Under the pieces are notes generated by a model. It was not told the DNA's origin. It saw nothing but the letters and a program-made list of their open reading frames with translations, and did not search any database. This document shows positions 44,779 through 52,615 of a stretch of 64,000 bases of DNA, in pieces (position 1 is the stretch's first letter; each line of letters opens with the position of its first letter). Source of the DNA: Armatimonadota bacterium. GTDB taxonomy: Bacteria > Armatimonadota > Zipacnadia > Zipacnadales > JABUFB01. The position numbers and the translations under genes are program-made. Location of the stretch: NCBI GenBank assembly GCA_013314775.1, contig JABUFB010000009.1, positions 248,001-312,000 on the forward strand, read 5' to 3'.

Positions 44779-45215
44779 CCATGCTCATCCGGGGGGGTAT
44801 CGGTTCTGGGAGATGTGTGCAGGCAGAGGCCCTGTTCGCGTTGGGCACGCCATTCGCCCTGAGCCCTTGCCCCACAGCCCCGAAGCGGGCGACGGGCCGT
44901 TACCCGCGCACCGCGTCCGGCCGCCCCTCAGGGATTCTTGGCCGACTCCTGGTGCCGGAATTCCCCGGCTTCCGCCGGGGGCTATAATAAGGAGGGCTAA
45001 ATCCGGAGCCTGACAGCCCGCGGCACGGCGCCAACACCCCGGGCACCAGACGCAGGCCATACCCGAGGCCCGCGCGCATCCCACAACGCCGATGGTCGCG
45101 GAGTTTCATCGACAGACCGGTTGCCTCTGCCAGAGTTCGCAGGAATCTCGCGGGCACGGGCAGAATACACTCTGGACAACCTCACCTGGAGGACCAGTCC
45201 GGAGGTGTTCCCATC
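44779..45215. other. 437-bp intergenic region with hairpin and repeat
   Basis: Between the prepilin promoter and the next gene there is no gene I can support. CCCCGGC at 44963-44969 pairs with GCCGGGG at 44974-44980, followed by a TATAAT at 44983-44988 and AAGGAGGG that lead to no open frame. Copy B of the 66-bp repeat is at 45032-45097. The GGAGGT at 45201-45206 serves the gene at 45216. Confidence 0.5.
45032..45097. repeat. dispersed 66-bp repeat, copy B
   Basis: Gap-free match to 3328-3393 at 54 of 66 positions. On the minus strand the shared reading frame continues past the repeat to a TAG and upstream for about 60 codons (end at 44997, frame open to 45185), which is longer than in copy A. 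It sits 119 bases before the secreted unknown gene. Confidence 0.6.
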
Positions 45216-46340
45216 GTGAACCGTTGCCGGCGCCTTGTCTTGTGCGCGCTAATTCTGCTCATCGGCGCCAGCGCGCTCGCCCAGACTGACCGGCCGCGCA
45301 AGAAGATGATCGAGGCCCTCACCGCCATTGACGTCAGTGCGGGTGTAGAGGCCATCGAGTACCGCGCGAGTCTCCCCTGGATGATCTCACAAGTGCTTGT
45401 CTACAATGGCGTAAAGACCAACTATGCCGAATTCTGTGCGGTGAGCGGCTGGTCGGCGGAGTTCCATTACGACCATGACAAGGTATGGCTGGCGTACCTG
45501 TCGCTGGACAAGCTTCCGGCGGGTAGATGCTTCAACCGCGGCATCGAAAACTACGGCAAGCGCCTGACGCTCTTCTCGTGGCCCGAGGTGAGCGATGAGG
45601 AAGATCGGCTGCTCGCGGCCCGCGCGGCCTGGGAGTTCATCGTCACCAATATCGGCGCGGGAATCCCGGTCCTTACCGACTACATCGACGGCGGTGTGCT
45701 CTACGGGTACGACGAAACATTGGAGGACCCGGCGGTCTACTTCAACACGAATGGCCCTGGATTCGGCGCGATTCGCCGGTCGAAGTTCAATGAGATCTTC
45801 CTGAAGGAACTGCATGGGCTGGGAATCATCGAGGACGACGAGCCTGGCCCGGAGCCCAGAGCGCTCTTGGCGGGGACCCTGGCGAACCTGCTGATCCGGG
45901 CGTACGAGGCGGAAAGCGACGGCGCCCCCGCGGGCATTGCAGCCATGCAGAAGCTTGCCATTGACCTGCTGGACCCCACGACCACCTGGTCGCCCCAGGA
46001 TTCCTGGCTGTGCTTCCCCCTCGGCGAGCAGACCGAGAACCGCCTGTGCACGGCTGTTTACCTGCGTCGCAACGCGTCTCTGCTGGGGCCGAAAGCCGAG
46101 CCTCACATTCTGGCGGCGGCGGACCGCTACGAAGAGGCATTCGAGGCCTGGCGCAAGCGTTGGGAAGCTTCGTGGCTGACCAACGGAGCGAAGGATGACC
46201 GGTCGTGTGCGGAGATGATCAACGACACCGGCCGGCGCGAAGCCATCGCCGGGCATGTATACCGGGCGCTCGGCGCTGAGTTGCTGGCGCTGTCGGAAGT
46301 CCAGAAGGCCATTGATGCCCTGGAAGCGACTGCGCCGTGA
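45216..46340 (+). CDS. secreted protein of unknown function
   Basis: A GTG start follows GGAGGT by nine bases. Residues 1-22 are a signal peptide ending ALAQ. The 350-residue mature protein has an N-terminal part with YNGVKTNYAEFCAVSG and a later GIPVLTDYIDGGVLYGYDE, which resembles the layout of papain-like C39/BtrH peptidase domains (a Cys region and a later His/Asp strand), but the catalytic residues are not clear. The C-terminal 150 residues are alpha-helical, with WLCFPLGEQTENRLCTAVYLRR. I cannot name the family. It lies 49 bases upstream of the BatA-like gene and is likely cotranscribed with it. Confidence 0.55.
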   Translation: MNRCRRLVLCALILLIGASALAQTDRPRKKMIEALTAIDVSAGVEAIEYRASLPWMISQVLVYNGVKTNYAEFCAVSGWSAEFHYDHDKVWLAYLSLDKLPAGRCFNRGIENYGKRLTLFSWPEVSDEEDRLLAARAAWEFIVTNIGAGIPVLTDYIDGGVLYGYDETLEDPAVYFNTNGPGFGAIRRSKFNEIFLKELHGLGIIEDDEPGPEPRALLAGTLANLLIRAYEAESDGAPAGIAAMQKLAIDLLDPTTTWSPQDSWLCFPLGEQTENRLCTAVYLRRNASLLGPKAEPHILAAADRYEEAFEAWRKRWEASWLTNGAKDDRSCAEMINDTGRREAIAGHVYRALGAELLALSEVQKAIDALEATAP

Positions 46341-46389
46341 GATGCGCCATGTCTCATGAATCGCGGAAGTCGAAGGCGGCCGGGGGGAC

Positions 46390-48435
46390 ATGACCTTCCT
46401 GCACCCGGCGGCGCTGTGGGGGCTTCTGGCGGCAGGTGTGCCGCTGCTCATCCATCTCTGGGGCCGGCAGAGACCCCGGCGGGTCCCTTTCCCCTCACTG
46501 CGTCTACTGAAAGCGGGGGAACGCCGGCAGCGCAGCTTCTCGCGCATCCGCGACCTGCTTCTTCTCCTCCTGCGCATGCTCCTGATCTGGCTGGTCGCCC
46601 TGGCGCTGGCGGGGCCCACGGTTGAGACGCGGGCACACCACAGCTTCCCTGAGTCCGCGGCGAGCCCGACGCTGCTGCTGGATGTCTCAGCCAGCATGGG
46701 GTGCAAGGTGGGTGACGAGACGGCGCTCTCGCGGGGCATCCGAGCAGCAGAGATGATCTTGCACAGCCTGCCGGACGGACAGCAAGCCGAATTGCTGGTG
46801 CTCGGTGCGGAGCTCGAAGCGATCCAACCCGAGGGACTCCCGCGCGTCCGGGAGCGGCCGGTGCGGGCCGACGTGATGTGGTCCCTCCTCCGATCAGGCT
46901 CCGACCGCATCTGGGGCCCGGATGCGCAGGTCTTCATCATCACTGACCTGCAGGCGACGTCCTTCGGCCGCGCGCTACCCGAAGCATTGCCCCAGCCCCC
47001 CGTGATCGTGGACGTGGGGCATCCGCGGGCCGCCAACCGGTACTTCCGAACGGTGCGCACCGTAACCCCTTGTCCCCTGAGGGGCCGGCCGCTGGAACTG
47101 CGTGCGGAAATGGGGGAGTCTGGCAAGGGAGAGCTGGATGAACCCGGGCGGGTAACCGCATCCATAGCCGGGAACACAGTGCCTGGGCAGACGGCGATTT
47201 TCCGGCAGGGCCGAGCGAAGGTCAGTCTTCGCGCCACGCCGCAGGCTGGCGGACCCGCAGTCTGGGAGCTGGAACTCGACGGCGACTGCATGGATGCTGA
47301 CAACACCTTCCGCCTGGTCGAACCCGTTCGGGAGCTGCTGGAGGTCGCCATCATCGCCGGTGAATCCGATGCCTCGCTGGCTGCGACGGCACTCAATCCC
47401 GGGGGGGAGGCGGAGACCCACATTCGGGTCCGGTCCCTGCGGTGGGGGCAAATTGCCGGCGAACTGCCGACGGCAGACGCATACATCGCCGCGGATGTGC
47501 CCGACGATTGGCGCGCCGGGTTGCTCGAAGATCTGCTGCGTCGCGGGAAAGGTGTTCTGCTTTTTGCGGGCACGACCGGTAACGTCTCGGCAGGGATGCT
47601 TAGCCGAATGATGGGAGCGGGAGTCAGCGTTGGTCGAACCGTCGCGGCGCCGAGGAACGAGCCGTGGACGCTGGCAGATGTCGAGACCCACCCCGGGCCA
47701 CTGCAGCCCTTCGCGAACCCGAGGGCCGGCAATCTGGCGGCATTCAGCTTCAGCCGGCGCCGGGAGCTGACCGTGGACGCGCAGGCGCGGGTTCTGGCGT
47801 GGTTCTCGGACGGCAGCCCGGCGATTATCGGGTCGGCGGACCCAGGGCGCCGTTGCATCCTGCTGAACACAAGTGTTGACGATTCCTGGAACGACGCGCC
47901 TTTCCAGCCGGCATTCGTGCCTTTCATTCATCACCTGTGTTATCATCTTGCCGGACCGGTGATCCGGAACTGGCCTGACGGCTGGGCCGGCCAGGCATTG
48001 CGGATCGCTGTGCCCATCGGCTCCAGTGGCGAATGTGCCGTCACCGCGCCTGATGGTCAGGTCGTGACCCAGAGACCCCAGCGTGGCGGGTGGCAGTACA
48101 CGCCGTCGATTCCGGGGGTGTATGAGGCCGCCTGGAACGAAGGCAGTCGCCGGGTGCGCCAGAAGTTTGCAGCCAACGTGCATCCGCTGGAATCCGACCT
48201 GTCTCGCATTTCTGTGACCGAACTGCGGCGCCGGCTGAAGGCTCCCGAAGCTCGGGTGATCCGGCTGGAGGAACTTGGCAACTACCTTTCCGGGAGGGCA
48301 TCGCGCCGGGTGAACCTCGCTTTCCCGCTGCTCGCGCTCGCCCTGATCATGCTGGCCGCGGACACTCTCCTGAGCGCCCGGCCCTCCGGCAGTCTCGACG
48401 AGGAAGGACGAAACCCTTGCGTCATGCGCCTGTGA
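46390..48435 (+). CDS. BatA-like membrane protein with vWA domain
   Basis: The 681-residue protein begins MTFLHPAALWGLLAAGVPLLIHLW, the aerotolerance-regulator N-terminal (BatA) signature, then RRVPFPSLRLLK and a second helix (LLLLLLRMLLIWLVALALA). Residues about 85-260 form a von Willebrand A domain with MIDAS DVSASM near 98-103. A central beta-rich region leads to a C-terminal helix (LAFPLLALALIMLAA) near residue 640. These proteins sit with MoxR, DUF58 and Bat genes in others; here no MoxR is nearby. Role in envelope stress or metal handling is inferred. It overlaps the start of alr by 19 bases, so those two are coupled. Confidence 0.82.
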   Translation: MTFLHPAALWGLLAAGVPLLIHLWGRQRPRRVPFPSLRLLKAGERRQRSFSRIRDLLLLLLRMLLIWLVALALAGPTVETRAHHSFPESAASPTLLLDVSASMGCKVGDETALSRGIRAAEMILHSLPDGQQAELLVLGAELEAIQPEGLPRVRERPVRADVMWSLLRSGSDRIWGPDAQVFIITDLQATSFGRALPEALPQPPVIVDVGHPRAANRYFRTVRTVTPCPLRGRPLELRAEMGESGKGELDEPGRVTASIAGNTVPGQTAIFRQGRAKVSLRATPQAGGPAVWELELDGDCMDADNTFRLVEPVRELLEVAIIAGESDASLAATALNPGGEAETHIRVRSLRWGQIAGELPTADAYIAADVPDDWRAGLLEDLLRRGKGVLLFAGTTGNVSAGMLSRMMGAGVSVGRTVAAPRNEPWTLADVETHPGPLQPFANPRAGNLAAFSFSRRRELTVDAQARVLAWFSDGSPAIIGSADPGRRCILLNTSVDDSWNDAPFQPAFVPFIHHLCYHLAGPVIRNWPDGWAGQALRIAVPIGSSGECAVTAPDGQVVTQRPQRGGWQYTPSIPGVYEAAWNEGSRRVRQKFAANVHPLESDLSRISVTELRRRLKAPEARVIRLEELGNYLSGRASRRVNLAFPLLALALIMLAADTLLSARPSGSLDEEGRNPCVMRL

Positions 48436-49601
48436 CCTACGTTGCCGTGGATCTTGCGGCCATCCGCCACAATTTGCAGCAGGTCCGCGCAAGACTTTCG
48501 CCCGGCGCGATGCTCTGTGCGGTGGTGAAGGCCAACGCCTACGGCCACGGTACATCGGAGGTCGCCCGGTGCTGTGCGGATTCGGGCGCCCAGTGGCTCG
48601 CTGTAAGCAGCGTGGACGAGGGAGTGGCATTGCGGGAGGCAGGCATCGTCCTGCCGATTCTCGTTTTCCTGCCGCCAGCGCGGGACGAACTTGCGGCGCT
48701 GGTTGAGCACGACCTCACTGCCACCGTCACATCAACTGCGGGCGCGATGGCGCTCATGCGCGAAGCCGACCGGCAGGGCAAGACCGCGCGCGGCCACCTG
48801 TACGAGGACATGGGCCTGTCGCGCATGGGGCCCTCTGAGCCGGTCCTGGAAATCCTGGCGGCAACCGAGCCGTGGCCATCCCTGCGCATCGAAGGCCTTT
48901 ACAGCCATTTCGGCCCACCTGGTTCCGGTGTGAGCGTGGACGAGGTGGAGTGGATGTGCGAGGGGGCAAGCCTGAAGCTGTACGCCTCTGCGCTGGCGGA
49001 TTCCTGGCGCGAGATCACAGGCGAACGGCCCATCTTTCATGTGGCCGCGAGTTCCGTTTTCCTGGAGCACCCAGAGCACCATTTCCACATGGCGCGCATC
49101 GGGACGCTGCTTTACGGACAGCATCCGGGGCACATCCCGCCAGCGAAGCGCGACCTTGACCTGCGTGATACTTTCGAGCTGCGCAGCCGGATCGTGTCGG
49201 TCCACACCGTTCGCAAAGGCGCGAAGATCGGCTACGGCGGAGATTTCGTAGCCCCTCGCGAAATGCGGCTGGGGACAGTGCCCGTGGGCCTCACCCACGG
49301 CCTTGGCATGACCCCCGAATCCGTGGCAGAGACGCCTCGGGCCTGCGCCAAGGCATTTCTGCGCAGGCTTGCGGCAAAGTCAGGGCGCGAGTCCCTGCTG
49401 CCGCGGGTCGGCATCGGGGACAAGAGCGCGGCGCTGGTAGGGCGCATCTCTATGGACCAGTGCTGCGTGGACTTGACGGACCTGCCGGAAGTGGGTGTCG
49501 AGAGCGAGGTCGTGCTTCCGGTGCGCAGGACGGCGGTGCCGTCATCTGTTCCAAGAGTCTACACGGACGACCCGGCGGCGGCCCCCAAAGCGCCACGTTG
49601 A
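48417..49601 (+). CDS. alr: alanine racemase
   Basis: A TTG start at 48417 has GGAAGGA nine bases upstream and lies within the end of the BatA-like gene; a GTG at 48429 is possible. The 394-residue PLP enzyme has the lysine signature VVKANAYGHG (Lys38), MGLSRMG in place of TGMGRLG, the second catalytic tyrosine in KIGYGGDF near 276 and SMDQCCVDLT near 350. It interconverts L- and D-alanine for peptidoglycan. The tail after residue 375 is a degenerate proline/alanine-rich stretch. It is followed by selD after 90 bases. Confidence 0.9.
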   Translation: MRHAPVTYVAVDLAAIRHNLQQVRARLSPGAMLCAVVKANAYGHGTSEVARCCADSGAQWLAVSSVDEGVALREAGIVLPILVFLPPARDELAALVEHDLTATVTSTAGAMALMREADRQGKTARGHLYEDMGLSRMGPSEPVLEILAATEPWPSLRIEGLYSHFGPPGSGVSVDEVEWMCEGASLKLYASALADSWREITGERPIFHVAASSVFLEHPEHHFHMARIGTLLYGQHPGHIPPAKRDLDLRDTFELRSRIVSVHTVRKGAKIGYGGDFVAPREMRLGTVPVGLTHGLGMTPESVAETPRACAKAFLRRLAAKSGRESLLPRVGIGDKSAALVGRISMDQCCVDLTDLPEVGVESEVVLPVRRTAVPSSVPRVYTDDPAAAPKAPR

Positions 49602-49691
49602 CAGTCTCAGGAGCGCCACCTATACTCGGACTGCACAGTGCTGGCCTGCGGGCCGCAATCTCCGAAGCAGACGGGGAGTCTGGGCTGCTCA

Positions 49692-50735
49692 ATGGCAGAC
49701 CACGAGCGTGTCCGCCTCACCAAAATGGCCTCCGCGGCTGGGTGAGCGGCGAAACTTGAGCCAGAGGCGCTCTCGCAGGTCCTGCGAGGGTTAGAGCCCT
49801 TTGTTGACCCCAACCTCATTGTCGGCCTGGGTACCAGCGACGATGCGGCAGTGTATCGTATTGCCCCGAGTCAGGCGGTCATCGTCACCGTGGATTACTT
49901 CACACCGGTCCACGACGACCCGCACACTTTCGGCAGGATCGCCGCCGCCAACAGCCTCAGCGACGTCTACGCCATGGGCGGGAAACCCTTCCTCGCCATC
50001 AATGTGTGCGGCTTCCCGGCGTGCAGCATGCCGCTGGAACTCATGAACGAGGTGCTCCAGGGCGGCCGTGCCATTGCTGCGGAAGCGGGCATCGCGGTGG
50101 CAGGCGGACACACTATTGACAGCCCCGAGCCTTTCTACGGCATGTGCGTTCTGGGCATGGTCCATCCGGACCGGGTCATCACAAACAGCGCAGCGCGCGA
50201 AGGCGATGTGGTGATCCTCACCAAAGCACTGGGCACGGGTATCATCATGTCCGCGATGATGTTCGACGCCGCGACACAGGAGGCGGTTGAGCGTGCCGCC
50301 GCCTCGATGACCACGCTCAACCGGCGAGCCGCCGAAATCATGGTGGACTGCGGAGCCCATGCGGCCACGGATGTCACCGGTTTCGGCCTCGTGGGCCACG
50401 GGCACGAGATGGCAGAAGGCAGCGGATTGGAGATGCACGTGGAGCTGGGCGCCGTGCCCATGTTCGCCGATGCGCTGGAGTACGCAGGGCAGTGGATCGT
50501 GACCGGCGGCGGCCAGCGAAACCGGGAGTACTACGGCCAGTGGGTGGATTTCGGCCCGGCGAGTGACGAGCAGATCGCGGTGCTGTGCGACCCGCAGACA
50601 TCGGGCGGGCTGCTGATCAGCCTGCCTCCCGACGCGGCACCGGGCGCGGTCCAACAGATGCAGGCGGAAGGACTGCCCGCGGCGATCATCGGGACCATGC
50701 GTCCGGGAGAAGCGGGACGAGTCGTCTTCCGCTGA
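49692..50735 (+). CDS. selD: selenophosphate synthetase, selenoprotein (UGA-coded Sec18)
   Basis: From ATG 49692 the frame reads MADHERVRLTKMASAAG, then TGA at 49743-49745, then AAKLEPEALSQVLRGLEP and continues through the recognised SelD body (DDAAVYR, GGHTID, TDVTGFGLVGH, CDPQTSGGLL) to 50735. This is the position of the catalytic Cys17/Sec of SelD, with Lys21 three residues on as in E. coli Cys17/Lys20. So the TGA should be decoded as selenocysteine and the protein has 347 residues. It makes selenophosphate from selenide and ATP, the donor for Sec-tRNA. The tRNA for Sec follows 105 bases downstream. An ordinary annotation would start at 49851 and lose the active site. Confidence 0.92.
49743..49797 (+). 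promoter_or_regulatory. UGA codon plus candidate bacterial SECIS hairpin
   Basis: After TGA (49743-49745), CTCGCAG at 49772-49778 pairs with CTGCGAG at 49782-49788 around a GUC loop, and GCTCT (49769-49773) can extend with AGAGC (49793-49797). The stem starts 26 bases after UGA, within the usual range for bacterial SECIS elements read by SelB, and carries a G-U in the apical part. Function is inferred from the position. Confidence 0.7.
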
Positions 50736-50806
50736 ACCCCTATGCGTAGGCCGGCCGACCCGGTCGGTGACTGCGGGCCGCGCCAAATCGTCTTCCGCTG
50801 AGCCCC
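50722..50806 (+). repeat. short direct repeat of the selD 3' end
   Basis: TCGTCTTCCGCTGAACCCC (50722-50740), spanning the selD stop, recurs with one change at 50788-50806. The copies are 66 bases apart. The second lies just before the tRNA-Sec promoter, suggesting a small local duplication. Confidence 0.7.
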
Positions 50807-50821
50807 AGAGTGTTGTATGAT
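50793..50821 (+). promoter_or_regulatory. candidate promoter of the tRNA-Sec gene
   Basis: TATGAT at 50816-50821 is a good -10, 18 bases before the mature tRNA end at 50840. A -35 TTCCGC at 50793-50798, 17 bp upstream, is poor and lies in the repeat of the selD 3' end. Read-through from selD is also possible. Confidence 0.4.
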
Positions 50822-50839
50822 ACAGGTGCCGCAAAGGTT

Positions 50840-50937
50840 GGGGGCGGATGGTGCCTGGTGGTGCTCGCGGGCTTCAAACCCGTTGCGGGGCATTGAGAGA
50901 TGTCCTGGGTGAGTTCGATTCTCACACGCCCTCGCCA
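50840..50937 (+). tRNA. selC: selenocysteine tRNA, anticodon UCA
   Basis: A 98-nt tRNA with CCA encoded. The acceptor stem pairs GGGGGCG (50840-50846) with CGCCCTC (50927-50933, one G-U); the eighth pair expected of bacterial tRNA-Sec would be G-A here. The anticodon loop CTTCAAA at 50872-50878 has UCA at 50874-50876. A long variable arm (GGGCAT with ATGTCC, loop TGAGAG) and a T-arm (GTGAG/CTCAC with TTCGATT) follow. Long variable arm, UCA and the neighbouring selD make the identity secure. Confidence 0.93.
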
Positions 50938-50967
50938 ATGAACGATCTTCGTCCCGCCTGGTCTCCC

Positions 50968-51783
50968 CTACCCCAGTTCCACCACACGCGCGTTTTCGGA
51001 CAGCATTTCCGGAGTCATGTTGTAGATAGCGTCATACAGGGCCGCTTTGAAAGACCCGGGGCCTTTGGCGTCTTTCGCCGCGATTTCCGCCGCATAGCCC
51101 AGATGCGCCAGAGCCCCTGCCGCAGCCAGGACGTGGTTGCTCTCAACCGCCGCGTAGGCCGCGACCATGGCGGTTGAACTGCAGCCGGTGCCGGTGAGGG
51201 TGGTCAGCCAGCGGTCTCCGTTGTCTACACCCAGGGCGCCTTTGCCGTCGGTGATCAGGTCCCGGGCGCCGGTCATGGCCACCGTTGCGCCCCAGGCGTT
51301 GGCCGCGAGTTTCGCCACAGCCAACGGATCGTCCAGGGTGCCGACGCTCTCCACTCCGCGCACTTCCCCACCCGCACCGATGAGGGCCGCGATTTCGCCC
51401 GGATTGCCACGCACGATGTCGGGGCCCACCTCGCGAATAATGAGCAGGTCCGTGTCGGTGCGATAGCTGGTTGCGCCTGCACCCACGGGGTCGAGCACCA
51501 CGGGGATGCCCCGCAGTCTGGCATGTTTGCCCGCACTGATCATCGCGTCGATCCACGGGCGCTCCAGGGTGCCCGTATTGAGCACCAGCGCACCGGCAAG
51601 GCCCACCATCTCCTCCACCTCTTCGGGCGCGTGGGCCATGACCGGCAACGCACCTACCTGGAGGGTCACGTTAGCGGTATCATTCATCACCACAAAGTTT
51701 GTGATCTGGTGGACAAGCGGTTTGTGTTCACGAAGCCTGCGCAGGATGTCCCCCAACCGCATCTGAATGCTGTCCGAAGACAT
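50968..51783 (-). CDS. thiM: hydroxyethylthiazole kinase
   Basis: 271 residues with ribokinase-like ThiM features: HQITNFVVMNDTANVTL near the N-terminus, LDPVGAGATSYR, IVRGNPGEIAAL and the catalytic TLTGTGCSSTAM near 195. It phosphorylates 5-(2-hydroxyethyl)-4-methylthiazole with ATP, salvaging the thiazole half of thiamine. The stop faces the tRNA-Sec gene; the start lies five bases after the thiE stop, so they are cotranslated. No TPP riboswitch core was seen before the pair. Confidence 0.95.
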   Translation of the reverse strand: MSSDSIQMRLGDILRRLREHKPLVHQITNFVVMNDTANVTLQVGALPVMAHAPEEVEEMVGLAGALVLNTGTLERPWIDAMISAGKHARLRGIPVVLDPVGAGATSYRTDTDLLIIREVGPDIVRGNPGEIAALIGAGGEVRGVESVGTLDDPLAVAKLAANAWGATVAMTGARDLITDGKGALGVDNGDRWLTTLTGTGCSSTAMVAAYAAVESNHVLAAAGALAHLGYAAEIAAKDAKGPGSFKAALYDAIYNMTPEMLSENARVVELG

Positions 51784-51788
51784 ATCGC

Positions 51789-52466
51789 TTACTCCCTGCT
51801 TGTTTCGGCGAGGCTTGCCCGAACGATCTCCGCGAGTTTGCGGGCAGCCTGCTCGGGGTCGTGAGCGGCCATGATTGCCCGGACTACCGCCACACCGTCA
51901 GCGCCGGCCCGGATCACATCAGCCGCGTTTCCATGGTCGATGCCGCCGATTGCCACCACCGGGATGGGGGAATCCGCGTAGCGTTCGCGCAACCCCTCCG
52001 GGCCTATCGGCGGCCGTATGTCGCTTTTCGTCGGGGTGCCGAAGACCGCATTGGAGCCCACGTAATCGGCGCCGTCAGCCACGGCCTGCTCAAGTTCGGC
52101 GCGGTCATGGGCCGTCACGCCGAGTATCCTGTCCGGGCCGATAATCCGTCGGACCATTGCGGCGGGGATATCGTCCTGCCCAACGTGCACCCCGTCCGCA
52201 CCCACTGCAAGAGCGACGTCCACACGGTCGTTGATAAGCAACGGAACTCCTGCCGGGCGCGTGACTGCCAGGCACTCCAGAGCCTCAGCCACGAAATCCC
52301 GGGCGCAGAGGTCCTTTTCGCGGATCTGCACCACCGTCACGCCGCCGGCAACGGCTGCCGCGACAACGTCAGCAAGTCTGCGGCCCGCAAGGAGGGCCCT
52401 GTCCGTGACAAGGTACACAGAGTAGTCCGCGCGATGAATGCTTTTGTCAGTCTGGTCTTTGGACAT
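51789..52466 (-). CDS. thiE: thiamine-phosphate synthase
   Basis: The start at 52466 (MSKDQTDK) lies six bases after a TATATT box and has no ribosome-binding site, suggesting leaderless translation. The 225-residue TIM barrel has VQIREKDL, INDRVDVALAVGADGVHVGQDD, GVTAHDRAELEQA, and GIDHGNAADVIRAGADGVAVV, all ThiE motifs. It joins the pyrimidine and thiazole phosphates to thiamine phosphate. A longer start at 52523 is unlikely because it would cross the promoter. It heads the thiE-thiM pair, with no thiC or thiG in the window. Confidence 0.93.
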   Translation of the reverse strand: MSKDQTDKSIHRADYSVYLVTDRALLAGRRLADVVAAAVAGGVTVVQIREKDLCARDFVAEALECLAVTRPAGVPLLINDRVDVALAVGADGVHVGQDDIPAAMVRRIIGPDRILGVTAHDRAELEQAVADGADYVGSNAVFGTPTKSDIRPPIGPEGLRERYADSPIPVVAIGGIDHGNAADVIRAGADGVAVVRAIMAAHDPEQAARKLAEIVRASLAETSRE

Positions 52467-52472
52467 GGGGCC

Positions 52473-52500
52473 AATATACCACGGCTCGGCAGCCCGGCAA
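52473..52500 (-). promoter_or_regulatory. promoter of thiE, leaderless
   Basis: On the minus strand TTGCCG (52500-52495) and TATATT (52478-52473) with a 16-bp spacer. The -10 ends six bases before the ATG at 52466, so the predicted start is at or next to A of the start codon. Confidence 0.5.
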
Positions 52501-52516
52501 AGGCCTCGCCGCTGTT

Positions 52517-52545
52517 TTGACAACCTCTCGGCACAGGTCTATAAT
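52517..52545 (+). promoter_or_regulatory. consensus sigma-70 promoter of purH
   Basis: TTGACA at 52517-52522 and TATAAT at 52540-52545, both perfect, spacer 17 bp. Start near 52552. It diverges from the thiE promoter 17 bases away. Confidence 0.85.
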
Positions 52546-52561
52546 CGAATCGTTGTGGAGA

Positions 52562-52594
52562 GCCGACCCGTCCTCGAGGTGTCGGCCATTTTTT
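52562..52594 (+). terminator. leader terminator (attenuator candidate) before purH
   Basis: GCCGAC at 52562-52567 pairs with GTCGGC at 52581-52586, enclosing the palindrome CCTCGAGG, followed by six Ts at 52589-52594. It begins about 10 bases after the predicted start, so a 43-base aborted transcript is expected if it terminates. There is no room for a large upstream aptamer. Confidence 0.55.
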
Positions 52595-52615
52595 CCTGCC
52601 AGGGGAGCCGTACGT

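Noticed and set aside
44963-44996. Promoter and ribosome-binding site (TATAAT, AAGGAGGG) starting a gene at about 45000
   Set aside because: No open frame follows the AAGGAGGG and no -35 is at proper spacing.
45387-47927. 846-codon open frame on the minus strand over the secreted unknown and BatA-like genes
   Set aside because: It is antisense to two genes with clear signal peptides, ribosome-binding sites and motifs, and its product is serine/arginine-rich without any domain. Long antisense frames are expected at this GC content.
50968-52560. Thiamine pyrophosphate riboswitch before thiE
   Set aside because: The only sequence upstream is a 50-base spacer with a -10 directly before the ATG; the CUGAGA and ACCUGA elements are absent.
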